From contig JAJEBQ010000032.1 of assembly GCA_022822495.1 (NCBI GenBank), positions 1-64,000 on the forward strand: a stretch of DNA of 64,000 bases. The letters run 5' to 3'. Below the pieces are notes generated by a model. The model did no database searches, had not been told where the DNA came from, and saw only the letters and a list, made by a program, of their open reading frames with translations. This document shows positions 1 to 8,702 of the stretch, one piece after another (within the stretch, counting starts at the first letter, position 1; each line of letters begins with the position of its first letter). This stretch comes from Paracoccaceae bacterium (GTDB lineage Bacteria; Pseudomonadota; Alphaproteobacteria; Rhodobacterales; Rhodobacteraceae). The position numbers and the translations under genes were made by a program.

Positions 1-174
1 GTTTACGGTCATGTCGGAGCCGACGCCGGTGCAAAAGCGGGTGATGGAATTGCTGGGGATAAACAAAATATAAGACAAATGTTGCCATGTAAATGACAGG
101 TTGATAGGTCTGTATTTTGAACAAACGGCCTTTACGGTAGGAAAGAAGTGAATTATACGTCAAATGAAGTTCCG
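1..174 (+). mobile_element. IS1634-family element, right-hand end only (truncated by window edge)
   Basis: The first 174 bases match, with scattered substitutions, the transposase 3' end and terminal region of the complete element at 42491-44531, but lie in the opposite orientation. The end of the element is the terminal repeat AAATGAAGTTCCG at 162-174, identical to the termini of the complete copy. The other end and the target duplication lie outside the window or cannot be judged. The few differences from the complete copy suggest the two copies have not been separated for long. Confidence 0.9.
2..72 (+). CDS. IS1634-family transposase, C-terminal 22 residues (partial)
   Basis: Reading from base 2 gives FTVMSEPTPVQKRVMELLGI followed by NKI and a TAA stop at 70-72. 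This is the same C-terminus as the transposase encoded at 42592-44193. The rest of the gene lies before the window. No functional claim can be made for this copy from the fragment. Confidence 0.85.
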
Positions 175-504
175 TCTAAAATCGAGTTAAGAACATCTTG
201 TTTTGTTTTGAATGGAGTGAGACAATTTATCAGGATAAACTGATACTTTCATAGTCTCAATTGCACTTAAATGTCCAAAAGTAACATGGTTGAGTGATAA
301 ATGATTTCTTGCATAATTTGGGGATCGTCCCCAAAACTGCTCAAGTTATATCTGCTTACTTACTGGTTAAGACATTACCATGAATTTGAAAAATATCACA
401 AAGTTTGAGAGAAGTATGACCATTGGCAAGGTACGAGTGGTAGGTCTTTTCAATATCTCGTAATATTGGTGCATTTAGGTGTATATCGAATGATAATTTC
501 CTCA
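175..504. other. gene-free stretch between IS end and permease gene
   Basis: About 330 AT-rich bases between the IS end and the stop codon of the last gene of the pyrimidine cluster. I see no convincing ORF, RNA gene or strong T-tailed hairpin. It probably contains the 3' untranslated end of the pyrimidine operon, which reads leftwards. Confidence 0.5.
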
Positions 505-1344
505 TTATTTGCGATGGGAGGGATACCAGAAGGTAACTTTTTCCTCACCAAGTGACACAATCCAGAAGAAAAGTGTCCCTGCTATTGCAGCGACGACTAT
601 TTCAGCCCAGACAACATCCAATGCCAGTCGACCTACCTCGGTTGAAATACGAAACCCCATACCTAATATTGGTGAACCAAAGAACTCTGCCACAATGGCC
701 CCGATTAAGGATAAGGTTGTGCAAATTTTTAAACCATTAAAGGCAAATGGCATGGCAGAAGGGAGTTTAAGTTTCCAAATCTCCTGCCAATAGGTCGCAT
801 TATAGGTCTTCAGAACATCTCTTTGCATGACATCAGTGGATGCCAGCCCCTGAACCACATTGACCAGCATTGGGAAAAATACCATAGCGACAACAACAGC
901 TGCTTTGGATTGCCAGCCAAAACCAAACCACATGACAAAAATTGGCGCCGTTCCTACAATAGGAAGTGCTGCCACAAAGTTGCCGAGTGGTAAAATACCT
1001 CTTTGCAGGAAAGGATAACGATTAACCACGATGGCAACAATAATCGCTGAACCACAGCCAATTATATATCCCGACAGGGCACCCTTGAAGACTGTTTGAA
1101 CCAAATCAATCCATAATATATCCAGATTGTTTACAAAAGTTACTCCAATGGTACTCGGAGGTGGCAATATGACTCCAGGTACGTCAAATGCTCTTACGGT
1201 ACCCTCCCATATAACCAGTAATGATAACCCAAATATTGCAGGTATGGCTACTCTTATTCCTTTATTTGGGGGCAAAGAGGAGAGGTAGATATTCAATCCC
1301 CATGCGCAACACCAAAACAACAAAACAAAAATGAGGGATATCAC
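505..1344 (-). CDS. ABC transporter permease, NMT1/THI5-type importer (pyrimidine uptake)
   Basis: An inner-membrane permease of the binding-protein-dependent transport family (SsuC/ThiX-like), about 279 residues. It has several hydrophobic segments and a typical EAA-loop region near the C-terminal third (LPSAMPFAFNGLKICTTLSL then IGAIVAEF). I place the start at GTG 1344, which overlaps the TGA stop of the upstream permease as GTGA. An open frame continues upstream of this codon, but that part is only a shadow of the upstream permease gene. It is the second of two adjacent permeases, so the membrane domain is probably a heterodimer. It is the last gene of the pyrimidine catabolic cluster, which is why a pyrimidine or its catabolic intermediate is the inferred substrate. 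The substrate itself is inference. Confidence 0.85.
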   Translation of the reverse strand: MISLIFVLLFWCCAWGLNIYLSSLPPNKGIRVAIPAIFGLSLLVIWEGTVRAFDVPGVILPPPSTIGVTFVNNLDILWIDLVQTVFKGALSGYIIGCGSAIIVAIVVNRYPFLQRGILPLGNFVAALPIVGTAPIFVMWFGFGWQSKAAVVVAMVFFPMLVNVVQGLASTDVMQRDVLKTYNATYWQEIWKLKLPSAMPFAFNGLKICTTLSLIGAIVAEFFGSPILGMGFRISTEVGRLALDVVWAEIVVAAIAGTLFFWIVSLGEEKVTFWYPSHRK

Positions 1345-2207
1345 CTTGCAAACCCCATCCTTGTAAGTGTGTATTTCTGAACCAACCCAATGAAACCAAC
1401 CAGGGTGGCAGCCAAAATTGCGGATCCAATCAGAGCCGACCAAATCTGAACCGTTTGGCCATAATAACTCCCCGTTAGTAACCTTGCCCCCAAACCTGCA
1501 ACCGCACCGGTTGGCAATTCTCCGACTATGGCACCAACAAGCGAAGCCGCAACACCTATCTTGAGAGAAGTAAACAAATAGGGAAGTGATATGGGAACCC
1601 TCAGTTTCCAAAATACCTGAGACCTCTTGGCTGCGTAGGTTTTTAATAAATCCATTTGTGTCGGATCAGGACAGCGAAATCCAGCAACCATACCCACGGA
1701 TACAGGAAAGAAACTGAGATAGGCTGAAATTATAGCCTTTGGTACCAAACCGGCTAGACCTATGGAATAGAGAACCACAATTATCATCGGGGCCAAAGCA
1801 AGAATCGGCACGGTCTGGCTGGCAATTATCCAAGGCATCACACCATAGTCCATAGCCTTATTGTGTACAATTCCAATTGCCAGTAATATTCCCAACCCTG
1901 TACCAATTAAAAATCCCAACAGGGTTGCCGACAGAGTAATCCAGCCATGATAAACCAAACTTCTCTTTGAGGTGATTTTTTTATTTATGGTCGTATCCCA
2001 AAGTTCAATGATAACCTGATGAGGTGCCGGCAACAGTGGTCTTTGCTGAACCATCGTATCCCTGAGAATTTCGGAAAAAGTGACCTCGACACCCGCCCGG
2101 TTCGCTTGGTCCTTGGTCCAGGTAGAGTTCAGTATAGCTGAAAAACCATACCAGATTACCATTAAAAAGAGGGAGACGGTAATGACCGGTAGTAGGGTTT
2201 TCACCAT
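1341..2207 (-). CDS. ABC transporter permease, NMT1/THI5-type importer (pyrimidine uptake)
   Basis: A 288-residue integral membrane permease. An N-terminal hydrophobic segment (about residues 4-22) is followed by a periplasmic stretch and then a five-to-six-helix permease core. The EAA-like loop contains RVPISLPYLFTSLKIGVAAS followed by LVGAIVGEL. It follows the ATPase gene by 27 bases and overlaps the next permease gene by 4 bases, so the three form one unit. Family knowledge: such permeases pair with a SsuB/ThiZ-type ATPase and an NMT1/THI5-like binding protein, both present in this cluster. Substrate specificity is inferred from the neighbouring pyrimidine-degradation genes. Confidence 0.85.
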   Translation of the reverse strand: MVKTLLPVITVSLFLMVIWYGFSAILNSTWTKDQANRAGVEVTFSEILRDTMVQQRPLLPAPHQVIIELWDTTINKKITSKRSLVYHGWITLSATLLGFLIGTGLGILLAIGIVHNKAMDYGVMPWIIASQTVPILALAPMIIVVLYSIGLAGLVPKAIISAYLSFFPVSVGMVAGFRCPDPTQMDLLKTYAAKRSQVFWKLRVPISLPYLFTSLKIGVAASLVGAIVGELPTGAVAGLGARLLTGSYYGQTVQIWSALIGSAILAATLVGFIGLVQKYTLTRMGFAR

Positions 2208-2234
2208 TTCCTCCGGCTGGTTGGCACAATTCCC

Positions 2235-3035
2235 CTATTCATACGAGTGACTCGTTCTTAAACCAACCCTGACTTGTTGGGCCACTTCAATGAACTCCTT
2301 GCTGTCTCGTATATCCAGAGGCCGATCCTTGGGTAGCGGGCTTTCAATGATTTCAACAACCTTGCCAGGACGGTTGCTCATGACGACAATTTTAGTCGAA
2401 AGATAAACAGCTTCAGGGATTGAGTGGGTTACAAAGCAGATGGTCTTTTCTGTTCTCTTCCAAAGTTCCAGAAGTTGTTCGTTCAAATGGTCCCTGACAA
2501 TTTCATCCAAGGCTCCAAAAGGTTCATCCATGAGGAGTATATCGGCATCAAAAGACAAGGCCCTGGCGATGGAAGCTCTTTGCTGCATGCCACCAGACAA
2601 TTGCCATGGAAATTTGTTTTCGAATCCGGCCAGGTGAACCAATTTCAAAACCTTATCCACCCTTTCCTTCATTTCTTCTTTGCCATACCCCATAATTTCA
2701 AGTGGAAGCCTTACATTCCCGGCGATGGTACGCCACGGGTAAAGACTAGCAGCCTGAAAAACATAACCATACGCTCTTTTCAGCCGAGCTTCCTCGGGTG
2801 TCATACCATTTACTGTGATTTCACCACTTGTGGGATGATCTAATGACGCCACGATTCTCAACAAGGTCGTTTTGCCACACCCGGAAGGACCAATCAAAGA
2901 AACAAAATCGCCCTGTGCAATATCCAGATTGACGTCCTTCAATGCCTCGACAGGGCTATCCTTGGTTTGGAATATCAACCCCAGATTGCGGGCCTGAATG
3001 ACAGGGTTTTTGTCCATTATACTGATCTTATTCAT
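2235..3035 (-). CDS. ABC transporter ATP-binding protein (pyrimidine uptake)
   Basis: A SsuB/TauB-like cytoplasmic ATPase. Visible motifs in order are Walker A GPSGCGKTT, signature LSGGMQQRASIARAL, Walker B ILLMDEP and the H-loop FVTHSIPEA. I prefer the ATG at 3035 (MNKISIMDKN). An ATG at 3017 is also possible, and a TTG at 3062 gives a longer but less likely N-terminus. The gene follows the dihydropyrimidinase gene and precedes two permease genes, all on the minus strand. It should energise uptake of the ligand of the binding protein at 8703-9695. Confidence 0.88.
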   Translation of the reverse strand: MNKISIMDKNPVIQARNLGLIFQTKDSPVEALKDVNLDIAQGDFVSLIGPSGCGKTTLLRIVASLDHPTSGEITVNGMTPEEARLKRAYGYVFQAASLYPWRTIAGNVRLPLEIMGYGKEEMKERVDKVLKLVHLAGFENKFPWQLSGGMQQRASIARALSFDADILLMDEPFGALDEIVRDHLNEQLLELWKRTEKTICFVTHSIPEAVYLSTKIVVMSNRPGKVVEIIESPLPKDRPLDIRDSKEFIEVAQQVRVGLRTSHSYE

Positions 3036-3070
3036 AGTTCTTTGGTAAAACAAACCACCCAATAAGGTGC

Positions 3071-4531
3071 CTATATACCTGAAGGTATATTCAGTGGGTC
3101 CCGTTCAATTTTACGAGGTGTATTCAATTCCTTCCACTTGGATACTGCAGCATGTGGTGCAGGAAATGGAGGTCGTGGTACAAATTTCCCCCGACCAGGC
3201 TGTGGTTGTGAATTTTGACCCCAGGACCAGATGACTTCACCTCTGGACAAGGTGTGTCGGGGTTGTGCATTGACTTTAAAGCCTTCAAATACATTGTAAT
3301 CCAATACAGATTTATGGGTTGTCGCTGTAATGGTCTTGGAAATTTTGGGGTCCCAGACTACGATGTCAGCATCTGCACCTGGTACAAGTGCACCTTTCCT
3401 GGGATAGATATTCAGTATTTTTGCGATGTTGGTCGAGGTTGCCGCGACAAATTCGTTTGGAGTCAATCGACCTTTATCGACTCCCTCGGTCCATAAGACC
3501 CCCAATCTTTCTTCCAATCCACCGGTACCGTTTGGAATTAGGGTAAAATTATCACGTCCCATATGCTTTTGTTCAGTTGTAAAGGCCGCGTGGTCTGTAG
3601 CAACGACTTGAAGTGAACCCGCAGAAAGACCATTCCAGAGGCCATCCTGATGGTCCTTACTTCTGAATGGTGGCGACATTACCCTTCTGGCTGCATGGTC
3701 CCAATCCTTGGAGAAATATTCACTCTCATCAAGGGTTAGAAACTGAATGAGAGGTTCACCATAAACCCGCATACCTTTTTGTCGAGCACGCCGGATTGCT
3801 TCATGTGCTTGCTCACAGGACACATGCACAATATAAAGCGGTACCGATGCCGCATCAGCGATCATGATCGCCCTATTGGCAGCCTCGCCTTCAACTTCCG
3901 GTGGTCGTGAGTAGGCATGACCTTCCGGCCCGGTAATTCCCTGTTTCAGGTATTTTTCCTGGAGTTCAGCGACAATATCCCCATTTTCGGCATGAACCAT
4001 GGGCAACGCACCGAGCTCTCGACATCGATTGAAAGAAGCGTACATTTCGTCATCTTCAATCATTAGTGCACCTTTGTAAGCCATAAAGTGCTTGAAGGAA
4101 TTTACTCCCATCTCAACAGCATTGGCCATTTCATTGAAGATGCTCTCATTCCAGCCAGTAACGGCCATGTGATAGCCAATATCAGAACATATTTGAGGTT
4201 GTGATTTGCGGTGCCATTCATTTATGGCATTCTTTATTGACCCATCTTCACCTGGAAGACAAAAATCAATCAACATGGTTGTCCCACCTACTGCAGCCGC
4301 CCATGTACCGGATTCAAATGTCTCTGCCGCTGTCGTACCCATGAATGGCATTTCCAGATGAGTATGTGGATCTATTCCTCCTGGAATAACATAAGCATCT
4401 TCTGCATCGACATATTCATCACCCTTAAGGTCTTCACCAATTTCCTTTATGATTTCACCTTCAATCAGGATGTCCGACTTAAATGTTCGATCGGCCGTTA
4501 TGATGGTCCCGCCCTTGATTACTTTTGACAT
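3071..4531 (-). CDS. dihydropyrimidinase / hydantoinase
   Basis: A 486-residue amidohydrolase that opens the ring of 5,6-dihydrouracil or dihydrothymine to give N-carbamoyl-beta-amino acids, step two of reductive pyrimidine catabolism. The binuclear metal site can be read: H56 and H58 in DPHTHLE, the probable carboxylated K153 in FMAYKG, H180 in VHAENG, H236 in VHVSCE and D313 in ATDHAAF. Length and motif order fit dihydropyrimidinase. It lies between the carbamoyl amidohydrolase gene (42 bases upstream) and the transporter genes. A hydantoinase with another substrate cannot be excluded from motifs alone, but PreT/PreA upstream make dihydropyrimidine the natural substrate. Confidence 0.93.
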   Translation of the reverse strand: MSKVIKGGTIITADRTFKSDILIEGEIIKEIGEDLKGDEYVDAEDAYVIPGGIDPHTHLEMPFMGTTAAETFESGTWAAAVGGTTMLIDFCLPGEDGSIKNAINEWHRKSQPQICSDIGYHMAVTGWNESIFNEMANAVEMGVNSFKHFMAYKGALMIEDDEMYASFNRCRELGALPMVHAENGDIVAELQEKYLKQGITGPEGHAYSRPPEVEGEAANRAIMIADAASVPLYIVHVSCEQAHEAIRRARQKGMRVYGEPLIQFLTLDESEYFSKDWDHAARRVMSPPFRSKDHQDGLWNGLSAGSLQVVATDHAAFTTEQKHMGRDNFTLIPNGTGGLEERLGVLWTEGVDKGRLTPNEFVAATSTNIAKILNIYPRKGALVPGADADIVVWDPKISKTITATTHKSVLDYNVFEGFKVNAQPRHTLSRGEVIWSWGQNSQPQPGRGKFVPRPPFPAPHAAVSKWKELNTPRKIERDPLNIPSGI

Positions 4532-4572
4532 GCTATCTCCCTGATATTTTCTTGCTTAAAATCCTAACGCTT

Positions 4573-5823
4573 CTAACTTACGACTATGGCTGTATCAACA
4601 ACAGCATGAAACAAGACATTGGTTCCCTTCGCCGCCCACTCTATTGAAATTTCCTCAGCTTCGTTGTGGGACAACCCGTCCACACAGGGACACATGATCA
4701 TGGCCGTAGGTGCAACCCGATTGATCCAACAGGCATCATGGCCGGCTCCTGAGATAATATTTCGATGGGAATACCCCAATCGCTCGGTTGCATTACGCAC
4801 AGCATTTACGCAATCAGGATCAAATTTCACCGGGTCAAAACCACCAATTTTTTCGAAAGCGATGTCCAAGCCCATTTGGCTGCAAATTTCTTCACCCTCT
4901 TTTTTGAGGCGATTTTCCATATCGGCAATGACATCAATTTCAGGTGATCTGAAATCCACAGTAAAGACAACTTTACCCGGAATAACATTGCGGCTGTTTG
5001 GAAAGACCTCAATATGCCCTGCGGCACCAACGGCATCAGGTTTGTGGCTCCAGGCAATCGCATCAACCAATTCCAGGACTCTGGCCATTCCAAGTCCAGC
5101 ATTTTTTCGCATAGGCATAGGAGTGGACCCGGTGTGACTGTCTTTGCCCGTTATGGTAACCTGGGTCCATGACAAACCTTGGCCGTGCGTTACCACACCT
5201 ATATCTTTTTCTTCAGCTTCCAAAATGGGACCTTGTTCAATGTGCAGTTCAAAGAAGGCATGCATTTTCCTTGCTCCGACCGTTTCATCGCCCTGCCAAC
5301 CAATTCGCTTCAGTTCATCACCGAATTTCTTGCCTTCAATATCTTCTCGGTCATAGGCCCAATCCTCTTCATGCATACCGGCAAAAACACCAGAGGCCAA
5401 CATGGGTGGGGCAAATCTTGTTCCCTCTTCATTAGCCCAATTCGTTACCACAATCGGGTGCTTGGTCTTGATATTAAGATCATTCAGAGTGCGTATAATT
5501 TCGAGTCCTCCCAAGACCCCAAGAACACCATCATATTTACCACCTGTTGGTTGCGTATCCAAATGAGATCCAACATATACGGGCAATGCGTCGGGGTCTT
5601 CACCCGGTCTTGTAGCAAACATAGTCCCCATGCGATCAAGTCCAAGGGTCATGTCCGCTTGCTCACACCATCGCTTAAACAAGTCTCTCCCCTTGGCATC
5701 ATCATCGGTAAGGGTTTGGCGATTATTGCCACCAGCTACACCTGGGCCAATCTTTGCCATTTCCATAATTGAATCCCACAACCGTTCGTGGTTAACCAAT
5801 AAATTTCCCATCGGTGAATTCAT
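4573..5823 (-). CDS. Zn-dependent N-carbamoyl amidohydrolase (beta-ureidopropionase type, M20 fold)
   Basis: A 416-residue M20-type metallohydrolase of the AllC / carbamoylase group. Metal-site residues are visible: H87 in GSHLDTQ, D98 in GGKYDGVLG, E132-E133 in ANEEGTRF, and late histidines in SGAGHDACW and LSHNEAEE. The dimerisation (lid) domain sits in the middle, as in this family. In this context it should hydrolyse N-carbamoyl-beta-alanine or its methyl analogue to the beta-amino acid, CO2 and ammonia, step three of the reductive pathway. An allantoate or L-carbamoyl amino acid hydrolase is the alternative by sequence, and the cluster argues against it. Confidence 0.9.
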   Translation of the reverse strand: MNSPMGNLLVNHERLWDSIMEMAKIGPGVAGGNNRQTLTDDDAKGRDLFKRWCEQADMTLGLDRMGTMFATRPGEDPDALPVYVGSHLDTQPTGGKYDGVLGVLGGLEIIRTLNDLNIKTKHPIVVTNWANEEGTRFAPPMLASGVFAGMHEEDWAYDREDIEGKKFGDELKRIGWQGDETVGARKMHAFFELHIEQGPILEAEEKDIGVVTHGQGLSWTQVTITGKDSHTGSTPMPMRKNAGLGMARVLELVDAIAWSHKPDAVGAAGHIEVFPNSRNVIPGKVVFTVDFRSPEIDVIADMENRLKKEGEEICSQMGLDIAFEKIGGFDPVKFDPDCVNAVRNATERLGYSHRNIISGAGHDACWINRVAPTAMIMCPCVDGLSHNEAEEISIEWAAKGTNVLFHAVVDTAIVVS

Positions 5824-5925
5824 GTTTTTTCCTTAAAGATATTTTTATGTGGACATTCAAAAATTATTTTAGTTACTCTTGCTTCCAAGACCCATGCCTT
5901 TTGTCATAAAATTGCAGATGGTTAT

Positions 5926-7227
5926 TTAATCTGATTCACAGGCAAGTACATTGTTGGGATGTTGGGTCCAACTCAATTGGCTGTCCTCAACGGTTTGTCC
6001 CGTACGTTTATCCAACATCCCAGGCTGGAGTTCTTCCATCGTTATACATCCCTCGACCGGACAGACATTAACACAAAGGTTACATGCTACACATTCCTCG
6101 TCAATCACCTCAAATGTTCTGCCTGAATTGATCACGATGGCCTGATGTGAAGTGTCTTCACAAACAGCAAAGCATCGTCCACACTTGATGCAAAGGTCTT
6201 GGTTAATTCGAGCCTTGGTTACATAATTCAGGTTTAAATTTTGCCAATCAGTAACATTCCCCACTGCCAATCCACTGAAATCCGATATATCTTGAAAATC
6301 CTTGTCATTCATCCACTCCAGAAGACCAGATTTCAATTCGTTGACTATATGGAAGCCGTATGTCATGGCTGCCGTACAAACCTGTACATTTCCTGACCCC
6401 AGGAGAAAAAATTCTGTCGCATCACGCCAGGTGGATATTCCTCCAATTCCAGATATCGGCAAGTCACCTGTATCCGAATCGCGGGCGATTTCAGCAACCA
6501 TATTCAGTGCTATGGGTTTGACGGCAGGACCACAATAACCGCCATGAGTTCCTTTCCCATCAATGGTCGGTTCTGGACTGAATGTATCCAGATTGACGGA
6601 GGTAATGGAAGACACTGTATTAATTAGGGAAACAGCATCGGCTCCTCCTTTTTTGGCGGCTCGTGCCGGATACCTGATGTCTGTTATATTGGGAGTCAAT
6701 TTAACGATTACGGGCATTCTTGTATTGGCTTTAACCCATTTGGTTACCATTTCAATATAGTCTGGGACCTGACCGACAGCAGATCCCATTCCCCTTTCAC
6801 TCATACCATGGGGACAACCAAAGTTTAACTCGACACCATCGGCGTTTGTTTCTTCTACCTGAGGTAAAATACCTTGCCAGGAAGCTTCATCACAGGGAAC
6901 CATCAAACTTACAACGACAGCTCGGTCGGGATATTTTTGCTTGACGAGTTTGATTTCAGCCAGGTTTTTTCCCAAAGGTCGATCGGTAATCAACTCAATA
7001 TTGTTAAGCCCCATTAAACTTCTGTCTGGTCCCCAAATGGCACCATATCTGGGGCCATTGACATTGACGATGTGCGGATCAAGCCCAAGAGTCTTCCAAA
7101 CAACACCTCCCCATCCTGCTTCAAAGGCCCTTGTTACATTATATTCCTTGTCTGTTGGGGGCGCCGAAGCCAACCAGAAGGGATTAGGGGACTTTATCCC
7201 CGCAAATGTTGAGCTTAATGTTGCCAT
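5926..7227 (-). CDS. preA: NAD-dependent dihydropyrimidine dehydrogenase, catalytic subunit PreA
   Basis: A 433-residue FMN and iron-sulfur protein that reduces uracil or thymine to the 5,6-dihydro form with PreT. Residues about 1-300 are a dihydroorotate-dehydrogenase-like barrel. The active-site loop NFGCPHGMSERGMG carries C138, equivalent to the catalytic cysteine of mammalian dihydropyrimidine dehydrogenase. The C-terminus holds two 4Fe-4S motifs, CIKCGRCFAVC and CVACNLCVNVCP. It starts at an ATG 28 bases after the PreT stop codon. The PreT-PreA order matches bacterial preTA loci. Confidence 0.95.
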   Translation of the reverse strand: MATLSSTFAGIKSPNPFWLASAPPTDKEYNVTRAFEAGWGGVVWKTLGLDPHIVNVNGPRYGAIWGPDRSLMGLNNIELITDRPLGKNLAEIKLVKQKYPDRAVVVSLMVPCDEASWQGILPQVEETNADGVELNFGCPHGMSERGMGSAVGQVPDYIEMVTKWVKANTRMPVIVKLTPNITDIRYPARAAKKGGADAVSLINTVSSITSVNLDTFSPEPTIDGKGTHGGYCGPAVKPIALNMVAEIARDSDTGDLPISGIGGISTWRDATEFFLLGSGNVQVCTAAMTYGFHIVNELKSGLLEWMNDKDFQDISDFSGLAVGNVTDWQNLNLNYVTKARINQDLCIKCGRCFAVCEDTSHQAIVINSGRTFEVIDEECVACNLCVNVCPVEGCITMEELQPGMLDKRTGQTVEDSQLSWTQHPNNVLACESD

Positions 7228-7255
7228 TAGTCCACCTCAGTTATTAGCTTGTCAG

Positions 7256-8581
7256 TCAATTACTCAAACGCCTATGTATGTCCTCAGCAGAATCACGACC
7301 CTGGGCAACTGCGGTTACGGTCAAATCATCTCCCCTGTTGGTACAATCTCCACCGGCCCAGACTTTTGGTATATTGGTTTCGCCTGAAGCGGTTACAACA
7401 ATCTTGCCACCATTCATCTCAAGGGTTTCCAAATCCCAGCCCAGTTTTTGTCCAATAGCTAGAAAAATCTGGTCGAAAGGAAGCTCAATGGTTTCATCAG
7501 TATGACGGATCCTACCATTGACAATTTCTGTTCTGCCCAGTTTAAGTTTCGTATTTGGCAACTCACCGGTCGTTCCCAGTGGAACAGCATTGGTTATCAA
7601 ATTCACACCGGTTTTGAGGGCCAAATTTATCTCATGTTCGGAAGCACCCATATCAGAGCGACTTCTGCGATAGGCGATGGTTACGTTTTCAGAACCAAGA
7701 AGTTTCGATTGAACTCCAGCATCTATGGCTGTCATGCCACCCCCGATTACGATGACATTTTTTCCTATCGGTATCGTTTCGTAATTGGAAGCCTGTCGAA
7801 GGTCCTCAATGAAATGTACCGCCTCGGTAATACAGTTGGAATCTAATTGCAAACTGTTGACATCGTTCAATCCAACGCCCAGAAATACCGCGTCATAATT
7901 GTGAACTATACTTTTCCAGTCCTCCATATTCTTTATCGGGCTATTGAGATGAACTTTTATGCCTCCAATTTGCAAAAGCCAATCAATTTCCTTCTGAGCA
8001 AAATTGTTCACCGTTTTGTAGGTTGCAATCCCGGTTTCATTTAATCCTCCCAGGAAGCTTTTCTTTTCAAAAATTTCAACGTTGTGGCCATACATTGCCA
8101 GCCTATGGGAGCACGCTAACCCAGCAGGGCCGGCTCCTATAACCGCGATTTTTTTACCCGTTTCAGGAACCCTCTGATAAGGATGGATTTTCTCCTGCAT
8201 AATGGTGTCAGTCGCAAAGCGTTGTAGCCTGCCAATTTCGACTGGTTCCGCCTCCGCTGTTTCACGCACACAAGCCCCTTCACACAAGTTTTCAGTCGGG
8301 CAGGATCGAGCGCACATGCCACCAAGAATATTACTGTCAAAAATGGTTTTGGCGGCGGCCCGTGGCGTTCCCGTCGAAATTTGTCGGATAAAAAGGGGGA
8401 TATCAATCTCGGTTGGACAAGCGGCTACACACGGTGCGTCATAACAGAAATAGCATCTGTCCGACTCAACCAGCGCTTCATGTGGCGTCAAAACGGGATT
8501 TATATCGGAAAAATTCTTGGCGTATTCATCTTGGGATAATCTTCCCGGAACGGTTCCAGGTGAATATACTGAATTACTCAT
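7256..8581 (-). CDS. preT: NAD-dependent dihydropyrimidine dehydrogenase, electron-transfer subunit PreT
   Basis: A 441-residue flavoprotein related to the small subunit of glutamate synthase. The N-terminal region has cysteine clusters for iron-sulfur centres (CYFCYDAPCVAACP and CARSCPTENLCEGAC). It is followed by the FAD dinucleotide motif VIGAGPAGLACSHRL and the NAD(P)H motif VIGGGMTAIDAG. It should pass electrons from NADH to PreA. The gene is the second of the cluster, after the binding protein and an intergenic hairpin. Confidence 0.94.
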   Translation of the reverse strand: MSNSVYSPGTVPGRLSQDEYAKNFSDINPVLTPHEALVESDRCYFCYDAPCVAACPTEIDIPLFIRQISTGTPRAAAKTIFDSNILGGMCARSCPTENLCEGACVRETAEAEPVEIGRLQRFATDTIMQEKIHPYQRVPETGKKIAVIGAGPAGLACSHRLAMYGHNVEIFEKKSFLGGLNETGIATYKTVNNFAQKEIDWLLQIGGIKVHLNSPIKNMEDWKSIVHNYDAVFLGVGLNDVNSLQLDSNCITEAVHFIEDLRQASNYETIPIGKNVIVIGGGMTAIDAGVQSKLLGSENVTIAYRRSRSDMGASEHEINLALKTGVNLITNAVPLGTTGELPNTKLKLGRTEIVNGRIRHTDETIELPFDQIFLAIGQKLGWDLETLEMNGGKIVVTASGETNIPKVWAGGDCTNRGDDLTVTAVAQGRDSAEDIHRRLSN

Positions 8582-8666
8582 TAGCTCTAAACCGATAAAC
8601 TTGAAAAAATTGGTAGAAAAAAGAGTTAGTTCTTACACTTAATATCTAAACTTACGAAAGAATAAT

Positions 8667-8693
8667 TAGGCGATGGTAAAATACCATCGCCTA
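8667..8693 (-). terminator. perfect 12-bp hairpin between binding-protein gene and preT
   Basis: TAGGCGATGGTA (8667-8678) and TACCATCGCCTA (8682-8693) pair perfectly around a 3-base loop. The hairpin starts ten bases past the stop codon of the binding-protein gene, and no long U tract follows on the minus strand. This suits a partial terminator or a 3'-end stabiliser that leaves more binding-protein mRNA than mRNA for the downstream enzymes. It is seen directly; the role is inferred. Confidence 0.7.
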
Positions 8694-8702
8694 TTTCGTA
8701 TG

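Noticed and set aside
1345-1611. Longer N-terminus for the permease at 505-1344
   Set aside because: This extension overlaps the upstream permease gene, has no membrane-protein character and lies in a shadow frame; the GTGA overlap at 1341-1344 is a better start.
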